From NCBI RefSeq assembly GCF_035222275.1, contig NC_085882.1, positions 689,501 to 753,500 on the forward strand: 64,000 nt of DNA. The letters are read 5' to 3'. Source of the DNA: Podospora bellae-mahoneyi. Its lineage: Eukaryota > Ascomycota > Sordariomycetes > Sordariales > Podosporaceae. Below are positions 1 to 11,464 of the stretch, one piece after another. Position 1 is the first letter of the stretch, and each line of letters begins with the position of its first letter. A program made the translations under genes and the position numbers. The notes under the pieces were generated by a model, which was not told the DNA's origin, did no database searches, and was given only the letters and a program-made list of their open reading frames with translations.

Positions 1-2350
1 CCTCAGGTTGAGTCAACCTGGCTGCTTCTGCCGCTACAAACCCTATTTAGGCTCTTCCCTCACCTCTACCGACTCTACCCACTGCAAAATCAGTGACCCA
101 CAACACTCCTGTTTCTTTTCAGACGCACAAAAAGTTTTGTTACTCCTAAAGGCATTGGAGGGGAAAAAGCCCTAGCGTCACAACACCACAAAGTTGAACA
201 AACACAAACCCATCCCATCAACATCTTCATTTATTTTAAGCCTTGTGCCCATTAGAATAGCATCATAACTGGAAATCATTATATGCATCATTACAGGTAT
301 AATTGACCATTATATCCCTTACTTCAGCCGTTGGACGAACCCAAAACCGGACCGTCCAGCCCCTGTTAACCTCTCAAAATCGGATATCTACGTCAGTAAG
401 CAAGCCCCTCCTATACGGCTCTGTATGTTCTCTAGATGTCTTTTCATCCCCGGCCCACCAGCCTGATGCTGATAACAAGGTCGTCGTCCCTCCAGATTCA
501 GTTTCTTTTGGAACATCCATTCCACTGTCCATTCACTGTTTGCAAGGCGACAAGGATTACCTCCTCACACTCTACGGTCGTTGGCGATGGTCATTGTTGA
601 CACTTCAACCGTCTACATGTGGATTACCTTCAGGGGAGCCATTGGTACTCCTGTCCAACATCCTTGTCACCGGTTGACTGGACCCCGGAATTGAGACCCT
701 GGACTTGTGCGAAGTGGTCCTGTTTGAACACTTGGTATGTTTTTCTTTCACATTGAGTGGCTTGACAACATCTCTTTACAAGGTACGGGGCATTCTAACT
801 TGGCATTGAATACACAGACGAAGACTCGAATTGGCTTGGAGTTCGTGTTCGCTGGTCGGCGCTGATCCTCAGTACAACATGGAACCCCCAAAGAAAGTCG
901 AAACCAACCAAGGAACAGGGTAGCAACCTCACCACGCACACCCTCGCCAATCCAAAACTTGTGACGGGTAAAGCTCGGTCAAAGCCACCTATGGCCTATC
1001 CTCCACATCACCACATGCAGCACGAGACTGTCACATCCATGGAGTCTCTGCTCGCAATCAGGAGGCGTTTTGCAAGCCACCAGCATTCCTTCTACCGGTG
1101 TTGATCCAAGCCCGAAAGAAGCCTGACTTCTTGGTCTCAGTTACGATGTCCAATATCTCCAGACATAACTCCGGGGCAGATTCAACGACAGCAGCCCGTC
1201 CATTGGCTGCACAACTGTGGACCTTCTCGGGGCATCGCGGATTGCAAGCACTGATGTCGTTTCAGCATCACTCTTGTAATCCATACTCTTGTAATCCATA
1301 CTCTCAGTTCAACATTTTGGATGAAATGAGGGCTCGAGCATGGTATCTCCTTTCATCGTTTTCTTCTTACCTTGATCCCAGTTAGGAGCAAGACTGACAA
1401 GGTTCTCCAACCAGGGCCAAGCCAACCACCTACGCCGCACCGCGCGGACCTCCCGTACCGAACAATCTGACCCTAGAACCTAGTTGAGAACGTCGAAAAG
1501 TTCGAGAAACAATGGTCACAGCCAGACGAAACACCCTGGCTACTCGGAACCCGGAACAAACATTGGTCAAGGTCGAGGAACACAACGTGTCTTGGCGTGG
1601 GCATTTCTGCAAGACGCAAGGTTGGACGCCATCTGTCATGCAAGAAAGCATCTGACAAAAGCAAAGGGCCTGGCTCGGACCGTAAATTGGCCGGCAGTGT
1701 GGTGTTGACTCCCATGCTCACCGAGCTGCGAGTCGACCCTGTCGTCAACTGCGCATGCATGAAACCCTTGATCACGAGCGACCAGTGACCAAACACACAA
1801 GCTTTGGTCAAGGGTATGTTACCTGGTTCAAGTCAATCCTTCGACTCAATACGTAGGTGCTTTCGGTATGTGATGACCAACAACGCCAGAACCGGCTGCC
1901 GGGGAACGGCTGTGTTGCATTTCCGGGGAAAGAGGTTGAGCTCCTGGGAGGTTGTTCAAAGCCTTGCGCAGGGGCAAAACAAAGGATGAAGCCAAAGGCG
2001 ATCAAGTGCATCCAGAGGGGTTAGGCATGCGTCAATCCCATCACGCAACGGTCAAGGAAACGCCCTAGACAGGATGCGGATGCTGTCTGGGGAAGTCAGC
2101 CCATCACAGGAAGGATTTCGTCTTATCGAAGGCAAGCAAGAGGCACTCAATTCTATTCAACTTGTGAGAGGTTGAACAGGGCTGACGGGTGTGGCTACGT
2201 TACCCATATATCGGATGCCATGCCGTTGTTTTATTTTCCTTCGAATCCACTCTTCCGTCTTCCCTGCCGTGCCGTTTCCAAGCTGCCGGGTACAGTGCAT
2301 CCTGACTTGGTTCCAGAGACCACACCTAACCCTGAGAACGACAACAACAG
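1..2350. other. No supported gene
   Basis: Several ORFs of 60-124 codons lie here on both strands, but none shows a recognisable domain, a biased codon pattern or convincing splice sites. The only local structure I see is a 15-bp direct repeat (two tandem copies of TTGTAATCCATACTC) near 1275-1305. The stretch may be promoter and intergenic DNA of the 7TM gene to its right or of an unseen gene to its left. Confidence 0.5.
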
Positions 2351-2828
2351 CAACCCCACGTCAGGCTTGACACCCTGTTCGAGCTTCGACCTCAACGACC
2401 ACAGCTTGGCCTTTTCAGTGGAAAGCAAAAGTCCTATACGAGGCTTCACCCTGATCGACCCCAACGACCACATCTCGACCTTTCCTGTCGAAGACAACAG
2501 GTCCCCACTTGGCTTCTCATTGTGCTAAATCCCAACGATCACGCCTTGACCCTTTCTGTGGAAAGAAGACAACAACCCCACGTGAGGCCTCTCACCCTGC
2601 TTGATCCCAGCGACCACATCTTGACCTTGTCGAAACCAACAACCCCATTCGAGGCTTCTGATCCTGCTCGATCCCAGAAACCACCTTGGTCTTTCCAGTG
2701 AAGAACAACAACCTCATGCAAGGCTTGACATCTTGTTCGATCCCAGCGACTACAACTTCAACTCTCCGTCGGGAAACGTCAACGCCACGCAAGGCTTCAT
2801 TGAAGGTAACGCCATCCCAGCAACGATC
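2350..2828 (+). repeat. Degenerate tandem repeat of about 70 bp, 6-7 units
   Basis: Successive units of 67-73 bp share the order AAC-rich spacer, CCCA-CG, GAGGCTT, CCTG-TCGA-CCC, ACGACCAC and a TTGACC-TTTC-GTGGAA core. Unit starts lie near 2354, 2436, 2507, 2580, 2647, 2716 and 2787. The first two units read in one open frame as a DPNDH-containing peptide repeat; later units drift out of frame. The array stops at the ATG of the 7TM gene, so it is either that gene's leader or promoter, or the decayed end of a repeat-protein gene. Confidence 0.7.
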
Positions 2829-4110
2829 ATGGCGACCCAGCAAGCCCAAGAGCCCTATCGTGGCTACAATGATGAGAGCCGAGCCCATTGGGTGTTGATT
2901 CCAACGATTCTTTTTACCATTGTCTGCCCTCTTCTCCTCGCCATCAGAATCCACGCCCGCAGAGCGACCACGATGTTGGACCGTGGTGATTGGATCAGTG
3001 CCACAGCTTTGGTATGCATTTTCTCCGTCCCGACTTGACTCAGGCCGTCCACTACGGTCGTTCCAAGTCGTGATTGTGCCATACTTTCACCCCTCCTCTT
3101 CAGTCTCCCAGCTTGCTGACCTTTTTTCCACGTTACAGTTCTTCAATATAGCTACCAATGTCATGTTCTTTGCCATGGTCAGCCACGGTTTCGGCAAGCA
3201 TTCCGATGTTATCCCCAAGCACGATCTCTTTTCGGCCCTTCAGATCTGGTTCTTTGGTCAAATCACCCACAAGATTGCTCTCCATCTCACCAAGGTCTCG
3301 CTCCTCTTGCTCTACGTCCGGATCTTTAGTCACGTCCGAGCGTTCAAGTTAACAGCAATGAGCCTGATTTACTTTATCCTCCTTTACATGACCTCTTCGA
3401 GCATCGTGGGAATTTGCCAATGCATCCCTGTCGCCTCAGCCTGGGATCTCGACATCCGTGGAAAGTGTCTGAACCTTTACATCATCTGGAACATGAACGC
3501 CATCGTCTCTCTGGTCACCGATCTCATCATCTTGGTCCTCCCGTTCCCTCTCGTCATTAGATTGCACATCCCCCTGAGCCAGAAGCTTGCGTTGATGCCA
3601 GTGTTTGGATTGGGTGTGTTTATTGTGGTGGCATCGGCTCTCCGAGTCCAGTCGCTCCTAGTGAGCCATGTGACGGACAGGACATACGACATCATTGGAA
3701 CGTTGTGGACGATCATCGAGTATAATCTCGCGTTTGTTTGCTTGTGCTTGCCTTCGGTGAGGGTGCTGTTGGTGAGAACCTGGCCAACAATATTCAAAAG
3801 CTCTGTTGGAAGAAGCCAGACCAGTGGTGCCACGGCTGGGCACAGATATGGGAGGGCCGGTGGGGGGGCCACAACCTGGCCCGTTAAGATCGAGCTGGAC
3901 GACCGCCCCTGGTCACGTGTGGGGGGTGATGCTGGGCTGGATGGGTCGGATAGTACCGACGAGATCCTCGGGTCTGGCGAGGGGGGTGAGGCTGGTGTTA
4001 AGCCAGCAGGGATCACCAGGACGGTGGAGTTCGGGGTTGAGTTCGCGCCTGTGAGCGCTCCAGCTCGCGCGGCGACGCGCGAGAGCCGGGCCGGCGAGTC
4101 AGAGGCCTGA
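2829..4110 (+). CDS. Rhodopsin-like seven-transmembrane (Pth11/SAT4-type) integral membrane protein
   Basis: Two exons, 2829-3011 and 3139-4110, give 384 residues; the intron has a GTATGC donor and a TTACAG acceptor and joins in phase 0. The protein has an extracellular N-terminus, then about seven hydrophobic segments between residues 15 and 270 with the family pattern DRGDW after TM1, a cysteine near CQCIPV and a long TM4-TM5 loop. A hydrophilic Gly/Asp-rich tail follows. The family belongs to the fungal 'rhodopsin domain' group, which includes Pth11-like receptors; ligand unknown. The first in-frame ATG is 2829, directly after the 70-bp repeat array. The 3' third of the gene is strongly G-rich on the coding strand. 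Confidence 0.85.
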
Positions 4111-5029
4111 AAGTTCGCGGGCGGTCGTGGTGGCGTTTGGGGGCGCTTTGGTCTGCCGTGCGGAAGCGAGGGGGGAGGCGTTGGGGACCGGAGGACAGAG
4201 GATGTTGGCCGGGCTAATAAGCCCTGAGCATTTTTATAGGGCCATGAGTGGAAGTTGAATACATTCAACTATGACTTGTATGCCTTGATGTGATCTTGCC
4301 ACGCCTTGATTTTATCTTGGGATGTATTACTCTATCTGAGTACACCTTTTAACGATCATTGTAGGCCTTCATACTAGAGGTATCATCATATGCCTTCGGA
4401 TTATCATGACAGGTTTTATACTATGCTCGAATAGGTTTAAAAGTAAGAGTAATGCCCCCACTCGACGTTGTTGCACAGTTAAATCTCACCATACCCTATA
4501 CGCAAAAGGTTCTTTGAGCGGAGTTTGGATGCGGCCCCGCATCACTTGTGTGCCTCGATGCCATGTTGACATGCCCTCATGATATTTTAATATCTTTACA
4601 CTATCTCCATAGGTCTTTCCACAGTCTGACACTGAAGTTCATGTCAATGGGACACCTCTTCAGACTATCCTTGACCTCAAACCGAAGCTCATCATGATGA
4701 TACATAAGGTACCACGGTTTGGGTTCTCAATGGGGGTTCTCTCATCCTTTTAGCTATCCGCACAAACATACTCTAATCGCGCGTTATTCTTCTTTTTGGT
4801 GTGAGGAATGGCGCCAGGCTCAAGTAAGGTCGGGATGTTTGTGTTTGGAAGCACATGAATGTGACGCGCCCATGACATTATCTAAGTGGGAAGTGGTGAG
4901 ATTGGTGTGAGAGAGGTGGGTGAGATTTGACCGACATGATTGAGAAGTTTGAAGTCCAAGAGGAGGGGAGGATGAGATTGATGTACGGAGCGTATATCAG
5001 TCAGATCATGCGGGTGAGACAGCTGCGCA
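4111..5029. other. Intergenic, no gene seen
   Basis: The bases after the 7TM stop codon are moderately AT-rich and carry only short ORFs. Short imperfect direct repetitions (GCCTTGAT, CATAGGT, ATGCCCTC) occur around 4280-4640 but form no regular array. It probably contains the 3' UTR of the 7TM gene and the promoter of the HD-domain gene. Confidence 0.5.
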
Positions 5030-5743
5030 ATGATTGCCTTTGTTGAGAGAGGGGAAACGCCAAGAGCTGAACAGTCAAGCTCCTCGGTCCTGCTCATGTG
5101 CCCTCTCCCTCAAAACATCAACCTCGCATCCATGATGACCCTCATCTCGGATCACATCCGTGATAAGCTGAAGGAGCTCTATTCTCACACATCACGCCAT
5201 TATCACACCCTCAACCATATCGAAGCTCTCCTCGCTCTTCTTTCCACTCACCGGGAGAAATTTCACGACCCAGAGGCAATCGAAGCAGCCATCTGGTTTC
5301 ATGATGCCATCTACAATGTCCACGCGCAGGGAAACTGTAATGAGGTTCAAAGCGCACAGTTGGCAGGCTCTATGCTCTCTGGGCTTGTGGATGCAACACG
5401 TCTGAAAGGGATACAAGTCATGATTGAGGCAACGGCGACGCACACTGTGCCTGATGAGTTGCCAAGTTCTGAGGTGGTGGCAGATGCGGCCATGTTTTTG
5501 GATATGGATTTGAGTGTTCTGGGGGCTGAGGAAGAGGCATTTGATGAGTATGAGGGTGCGGTGAGGAAGGAGTATGGGCATGTGGATGAACAAGGGTGGA
5601 GGGAGGGGAGGGCGGCTGTGTTGAGGAGGTTTTTGGACAGGAAATGGATTTATCACTCTGATATTTTTAGAGGGCTGCTGGAGGAGAAGGCGAGAGTGAA
5701 TTTGAGGAGATCGCTGGACAGATTTGGTGGGTCGGTGCCCTGA
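5030..5743 (+). CDS. HD-superfamily metal-dependent phosphohydrolase (COG4339-like)
   Basis: A single-exon ORF of 237 codons. Family length (about 200) and the lack of conservation expected in the first residues favour initiation at the ATG at 5096 (215 residues) or 5129. The body matches the predicted metal-dependent HD phosphohydrolases: RHYHTLNHI gives the first metal histidines, WFHDAIYN is the HD doublet, and a downstream DMDLSVLG supplies the last aspartate. The likely activity is hydrolysis of a nucleotide or other phosphomonoester in the cytosol; the substrate is unknown. It converges on the MFS gene with about 155 bp between stops. From about 5440 onwards the coding strand becomes G-rich and C-poor, unlike the first half. 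Confidence 0.85.
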   Translation: MIAFVERGETPRAEQSSSSVLLMCPLPQNINLASMMTLISDHIRDKLKELYSHTSRHYHTLNHIEALLALLSTHREKFHDPEAIEAAIWFHDAIYNVHAQGNCNEVQSAQLAGSMLSGLVDATRLKGIQVMIEATATHTVPDELPSSEVVADAAMFLDMDLSVLGAEEEAFDEYEGAVRKEYGHVDEQGWREGRAAVLRRFLDRKWIYHSDIFRGLLEEKARVNLRRSLDRFGGSVP

Positions 5744-5899
5744 GGATGACGAGAGGTAGTTGCTCCTCCGGGGAGAAATGGGTTGTGCATTTTCAGGGCA
5801 GGTTAACCAGGGTATAGGGGGGTGTCCAGAATATCTATCTCGGCATACAACTGTTATCCATCCAATCTCAATCAAATTTATTCTTCCAAATGCATCTTG

Positions 5900-7472
5900 C
5901 TATGCCAAAACCTTCCGCCTTCGACTCAAGCCGAGATCGACAAGAGCAAACAATAAAGACCCTGCCGCCAGAGTCACAGTAATGACGACGAAGCCCAGCA
6001 AATACCTCGGCGCATGTTCCTGAGGGAAAAGATACGCCCCGTAGATGTTGGCAGCGTTGCCGACGGCCTGCGGCAAGCTGACCGAGATCGCTCGCACTTC
6101 CGGTCTCATGTCCTGGAACGTCGTCGTCGCAACAGCCACACCCAGCGAGATGCATGTCCAGACACCACATCCTTGGAAGATCAGGAGGATATACCGCGCT
6201 TTGTATTCCTCAACGACACACACCACGATGGAAATGATGGCAGCAAACCCCGACCAGCCGGCGATGAACGCAGCACGGTGATTGGGGATTCGGTCAGCGA
6301 TGAACCCACTGGACAGGGCACACACAAATGCCACAGCCCAGATTGGTACGGTCATGTACTGTGCTGTGACGTGCTCCTTGTAGCCAAGGCCATTGACCAA
6401 CGTTGGATAGAAGTAGGGGAGAACCGTAGCACATCCGCATAGCTGCGACAAGTTAGCACTGCACTTCAGGATCCCCATCGCTCGTCACTTACCCCGATAC
6501 CACCAGCCACACCCCAAGTCCTCCAGTCCGACAAAGCGAGCTTTATCGACTGCACTTTTCCAAGCCGTGGCCCATCACTTTGGTTGTCGCCGATGTTCGT
6601 GCCGCAGTTCCTTAGCCTTCTAGTCGCGATTCTCTTCTCTTCGGGGGTGAAGTGTCGGCAGGTGGCGGGAAAGTCAGGGAGAATGAAGCCTGCAATCATC
6701 GCCCAGATGATGGTGATGATTCCCTCCACGATGAACAGCCAACGCCAACCCCGGATCCCGTAGCGGCCTTCGAGACCGCCTGTCACGGCGCCGGCGATGA
6801 TACCACCAAACGCGCCGCCGAGGAGAACAGCAGACAACACAAAGGCGGCACGTTTCGCTTGCTCTGCGGGCACATACCAACTTGAGATGACAAAGTAGAC
6901 GCCCGGGGTCAAGCCGCCCTCGAAGATACCGACAATGATGCGGAGAACAAGGAGCTGGGGAAAGGTTTTGACGGCACCCATGCAGCAAGTTGCGATACCC
7001 CAAACCATCATCAGGCCAGCGAAGTAGATGGATGGTCTAACGCGGGTGATGGTGAGATTGGACAGAGGACCGCAGAAGGCATAGCCGACTGGACCAGGGC
7101 GTGCTATTAGTTACCATTCCCCTAGTATGGGCAGACATACGGCAGCACGTACAGTAGAACGTGATGATTGCCAAGCTGTAGTCGGTGGACGACAGGTGGA
7201 GGTCGGCATTGAGCCCTGCGATTTTGGCATTTCCCAGGCTGAACCTATCGTTAGTTCCCTGAACTCGACCATAAAAGAGGCGATACTGACTTGCTGCGGT
7301 CCATCCAGGAAATGACAAACATGAGCCAGACTGTCGGGATCAAGCGCAAATCGACTTTTCGTACCACCTTCCGCTCCTCCTCTGGGGTCCAAGAAATATC
7401 CCCCACACAAGTTTCATCTTGGCTGTGATACTGCTGACCACCCTCGGTCTTTGTTGTCAGGGTACTCTCCAT
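5900..7472 (-). CDS. MFS anion:cation symporter, Dal5/allantoate-permease type
   Basis: Four exons on the minus strand: 7472-7291, 7238-7153, 7088-6493 and 6442-5900, 468 residues in total. All junctions are GT-AG and in phase, with CTAAC-like branch sites. The splice between exons 1 and 2 restores the family motif DRSNLGNAKIAGL after TM1, and exon 3 carries the TM4-TM6 block with an RIIVGIFEGG motif and the GWRWLF segment. Twelve membrane helices are expected with a central loop near residue 250. The family imports organic anions such as allantoate, nicotinate or ureidosuccinate across the plasma membrane; the substrate here cannot be read from sequence. It is transcribed towards the HD-domain gene. 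Confidence 0.88.
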
Positions 7473-8125
7473 GGTCTGCGCGATTCCGCAATTTCACAAT
7501 CAAGGAGCAGACTTCGGGCTTGGTGTTGGTGTTAGTGGACGCAACCATGACATAAGACACGACCTAGGGATGAACGGCCTCCTTATGTAGACGTTCGTCT
7601 CTCATGGGAAGATCCTAGTGTCTAAGACAGAGGTTCCGGAGTCCGGCCTCATCGGCCAATTGGCAGCTGCAAGCTCCCACCACGTCTCGACGAGTACGAC
7701 AGATCTACGGATAGTGCACCTTGAGGAACCTGTACTTTGGAACAGTCGCACTCTACCATTGGACTCACGACCCGATATCTTGGATCGTTGATGGCGTGTT
7801 TTACGGCATGTCCCGGAGCACCGAAGGCTGATCAAGTTGCAGGGCCATGGCGCCGAAAGAGACATAAATTCCGGTGGCGGCCCGCTGAGACACTGCTTGT
7901 ACGCCTTGAGGGCGACCAGTGAACTCGTCTATCTGGTGGTTTGCTGCAATGCCACCCAGGTTTTGCTCTCGGGCCAAGACTGAGACCAAGAGAGGGATAC
8001 ATGCAGCGATATTTAGCCTCAAGGGTCTGGACCCTTCACCAAACATCATATCATCTTGGCCATTGGTCTCGCACAAGGGCGCCACACGGGACTGAAGTGT
8101 ACACCCAGAGCCTTGGCACCCCCGA
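7473..8125. other. Intergenic, no gene seen
   Basis: This holds the presumed promoter of the MFS gene and the 3' flank of the DUF4360 gene. ORFs of 60-97 codons are present on both strands without recognisable content. Confidence 0.45.
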
Positions 8126-8785
8126 CTACTCCCTTGGAGATTGTCCCATCAGCGCGCTTCTCCCGACAAGACTGACGGTGGTCTTGATAACAATCTTGGG
8201 CACGGTGCCACTCTCGTCAACGCAGGCAGAGTAGACAAAGGGTAGAATATCCAAAGACACCTCCAAGTCATTGCCCTTGAGGTCTGCGCTGGTGACGCTG
8301 GTTGTTTGTCCCTACATACTCGTAAGTCCTTGTTGTATTTATCTCCGAAGTGCGGTCGCCGACTTACTCTAGCAAACAACGTCGCCTAGCTTGGTTTCGG
8401 CCTCAACCACCAGCTTACTCCCCTCCTCTAGCTCGGCCCATCCACCGACAGTCACCGTCTCGATGCGAAGCTGGAAGCCGACGGGTCCATTGTTCAGCGT
8501 TATCTCCTCGGTGCAGAACTTGGACGCTGTGGTCTCGCTCTCAGGGTCATCCACGTTAGGCAGCACGAGACCCCATTTTGAGAAGCTGAAGATGGGAGTT
8601 CCATTGCGAACCCTGGACATGAGACCGGCGGCCCCAAGGGGGCAGCCAGTGCCCCACATGGCCAGGTTTTGGATGTTGGGCGAGGCCGGCGGTTGGGATT
8701 GTGGTAGGGCAAAGGCATACCCCAAGATGGGGACAAGCGACAACAAGTTGAGCGCCATGATGAGAGTGTAGATAGGATGGCTCAC
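8126..8785 (-). CDS. Small secreted protein with DUF4360-like domain
   Basis: Exon 1 starts at 8785 or, better for a signal peptide, at the ATG at 8758 (MALNLLSLVPILGYAFA). The mature part has the DUF4360 order: GTGCPLG, an FS-strand, a conserved cysteine (KFCTEEI), a GFQLRIE strand, and a C-terminal VYSAC segment in exon 2 (8311-8126). To keep the frame, exon 1 must end at 8378 with an uncommon GTTTGC donor, giving a 66-bp intron and 197 residues. The canonical GTAAGT 10 bp further on lies behind an in-frame TAG and would not keep the frame. DUF4360 proteins are secreted and cysteine-poor; function unknown. The second exon and the donor choice are the uncertain parts. Confidence 0.6.
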
Positions 8786-9543
8786 GATATGGTTATTGCG
8801 CTGGGCAGAACTGACAGCAGCGAAGGGGAGAAGCTAAGCAACATTGGGCGGATAGCATCCTGTCCTTACGAGCAATTTAGTCATCGACGATCGAATGAGT
8901 ACGGCTGAGCTCTAAATTCCGGACATTCCCAGCTCTGATATCGCGTGTACAATAACCGGTTGGTGTGGAATGCCGGGACGGGGACTCGGGTGCTCTGGGT
9001 CAATCTCGAACCGCTTCTCAGGGATGGATGCGGGACGAAGGGGATCTCGCGAGCCACCTCCCGGTGCATTGGGCCAGGGAAGATTTTCGGTCTACATCTA
9101 TCAAGCTGCAAACACGCGAGCGATACATCTCATTCTATTTCGGGAATATCAGGGGCTGGTGGTGGCGACATTCCTGAGTTCCTAGTTTCTTCGATATTGA
9201 AAGGGCGCAGCATTCCGGACTGTCACGAGCGGAGGACCTAAACCACTCCCATAAACCATCGGCATGTCTCCAACCACTCTTTTGCTCAAGCTCAGCATGA
9301 CATCACTGCTGGACCCCTATTCTGCACGCTTTGGCCCCCAAAACCAAGCGCCCCACAGCGCCTTCAGTGGGTAAGATTGGGATAGAGAGGCGTCTTGGCA
9401 TCTCAACCCCTGAATGCCAACTGTTTCAGCCAACATGAAACATGAAACAGACACTGGCTTCGATATGAACGAACGACACCATGGACAAAAGCTGAGATTG
9501 CCCTTACTTTGTTCGTCATCATCTTCACCAAGATTCAGCCACA
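8786..9543. other. Divergent promoter region, no gene seen
   Basis: This region separates the divergently transcribed DUF4360 and SET genes. Only short overlapping ORFs occur around 8945-9240 and 9317-9574, without domain signatures. Confidence 0.45.
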
Positions 9544-10854
9544 ATGTGGGCCATTCACCTACTATCACTCGCATCAGGCGCAGCAGCTGTCCAGCAACTT
9601 ATCCCACGATTGTCCTTTGCAGACGTGTGCATCGGCAAACCTTCCCCAGACATCATTGACCCGAAGACGGTCATCCATCTACGCGAGTACATCTGTCCCG
9701 CTTTGACAGGCGGTGAGGCGAGGTATTCCAGCTCAGATGTGACCTTGGAACCACCGCATCCGCCACCCTTTGCCTTTCGACCAGCGTCGCCTGAATTTGA
9801 GTCGACCAACCACTGCATCGACCAGTATTGCGTCTTCCACAACCAAAGGTTCGCTCACGGACGTGGCATGGTAGCCATCACCACTGCCCGCAACATCCAA
9901 CGCCTCCAGGCTCTTCACAAAAAGTCGCCCCCTGATCTTATTCCACATGTGGATGAATACGATCCCACCCCCCTACCATACCGCGAGGCGGCCATTCCAG
10001 GGAAGGGATTAGGCTTGGTGGCAAACGAGAAGCTTTCCCCAGGAACCACCGTCATGTCCCTCTACCCTGCCCTCATTGTCCACCGGACCTTCTTCGACCA
10101 AATCCCTGCTTCGGCCCAAGCCCCGTTGCTCTCCGCGGCCGTTGACCTCCTGCCTGAACCCCTTCGGAAACGCTTCCAAGAACAAATGGCGCACTTTTCG
10201 GGGGATCAAATCCACTCCATCATCCAGACCAACTCGTTCCAAATGGACCTCAGCACCAAAGCCCCCGAGGGCGGCCACCACTACGGCAACTGGCCTGAGG
10301 TCAGCAGGTTCAACCACGACTGCCGCCCCAATGTCGTTTTTCAAATCAACCCGAAGACCTTGCAGCACGTCACCACCGTTGTCCGAGAAGTGAAGCCGGA
10401 CGAAGAACTGACAATTTCTTATCTCGATCAAATGGACATGACGGAAAACCGGAAGATGAGGGTGTTTCATGCTTGGGGGTTTGACTGCTCTTGTGCTGTT
10501 TGTGCGGGGAGCGCGAAGGAGATTAAAAAGTCGGATAGGAATTTGGAGGAGATCAAAAAGATTGAGGGGAAACTGAGCGGGTTTACGGATAAGGTGGATA
10601 GGAAGTTGTTGGAGAGGTTGGTGAGGTTGTATCAGGAGGAGAGGTTGGAGAGTAAGATTGCGGGAGGGTTGACGTTGGTGGCGTTGAATTATAATATGTT
10701 GGGGGATGCGAAGAATGCGATCAGGTATGCCAAGTTGGCGGAGGAGGCGGTGGTGAGGGAGTTTGGGGAGGGGAATGGGGATGTGAAGGCTATGAGGGAG
10801 TTGGGGAGGGATCCGAGGGGGCATTTTACTTGGAGGGGGAGGGCTGGGAGGTGA
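9544..10854 (+). CDS. SET-domain protein with N-terminal signal peptide
   Basis: A single exon of 436 residues. The first 16 residues (MWAIHLLSLASGAAA) form a good signal peptide. A cysteine-bearing segment follows (residues 90-100), then a split SET domain of the SET5/SMYD-like group: GKGLGLVA at about 153, FNHDCRPN (the NHxCxPN core) near residue 259, and ELTISYLDQ with the conserved tyrosine near 290. A post-SET CxCxxC-like cluster (FDCSCAVCAG) follows near 315, then a helical C-terminal region. These enzymes methylate protein lysines using S-adenosylmethionine. A predicted secretory signal on such a protein is unusual. The coding strand changes from C-rich to very G-rich near 10470. Confidence 0.87.
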   Translation: MWAIHLLSLASGAAAVQQLIPRLSFADVCIGKPSPDIIDPKTVIHLREYICPALTGGEARYSSSDVTLEPPHPPPFAFRPASPEFESTNHCIDQYCVFHNQRFAHGRGMVAITTARNIQRLQALHKKSPPDLIPHVDEYDPTPLPYREAAIPGKGLGLVANEKLSPGTTVMSLYPALIVHRTFFDQIPASAQAPLLSAAVDLLPEPLRKRFQEQMAHFSGDQIHSIIQTNSFQMDLSTKAPEGGHHYGNWPEVSRFNHDCRPNVVFQINPKTLQHVTTVVREVKPDEELTISYLDQMDMTENRKMRVFHAWGFDCSCAVCAGSAKEIKKSDRNLEEIKKIEGKLSGFTDKVDRKLLERLVRLYQEERLESKIAGGLTLVALNYNMLGDAKNAIRYAKLAEEAVVREFGEGNGDVKAMRELGRDPRGHFTWRGRAGR

Positions 10855-11464
10855 TGAAAGCATGCAGGTTGGGGATTTGTCGGGTCATTACGGTATAACA
10901 TACATAATATCAGCAATTGTCCTGTGAGGCTCTCGGTGCCGTTCAAGACGCGCCGGCCGTGTTTCACAACCGCATCTTCCTTTTTGTATCTTTTCTTTTT
11001 TTGGCATTCAAGCAAATTCCAACTGGTCCTCATTATACTCTCTTCCTCCTTCCACGCTTGTTCCATCGTCATGTTCGAGCTCGTATTTCTTTGGATTGCT
11101 GCCTTCGATCACCCGGGCCACCGTGTATGAATCGAGCAGACTGCGGCCGTCGTCAGAGGTTACGTATATCTGGTCGTTGACGCGAAATTTGCCCTGATTT
11201 CAAGATGTCAGAGCCGTTGGTGAGATAATGAGTTGTTGTACAAAGGAATCTGGAGAATGTTGTGGAAGCATCGCTGCAACGGGTATCCTACCTCGACATA
11301 GGCATCTATTCGGGGACGGTAATGCTGCTCGTCGTCTGCGTACAGCATTTTCGCTGCCGTGCTATCTCCGAAGCTGTGTAATAAGCTAGGTAGAAGCAAG
11401 TAGCTGACTCAGTTGCGGCGGTGCAAAGTCTGATCTATCGGTCTAGAATTCTACGGGTCTGGCC
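10855..11464. other. Intergenic, no gene seen
   Basis: This stretch contains a pyrimidine-rich piece around 10970-11060 and short ORFs only. The N-terminal half expected for the DUF6594 gene to the right could be hidden here but I cannot recognise it. Confidence 0.4.

Noticed and set aside
3477-4268. 263-codon minus-strand ORF over the 7TM gene
   Set aside because: Pro/Ser-rich shadow without motifs; the plus strand has the seven hydrophobic segments and a clean intron.
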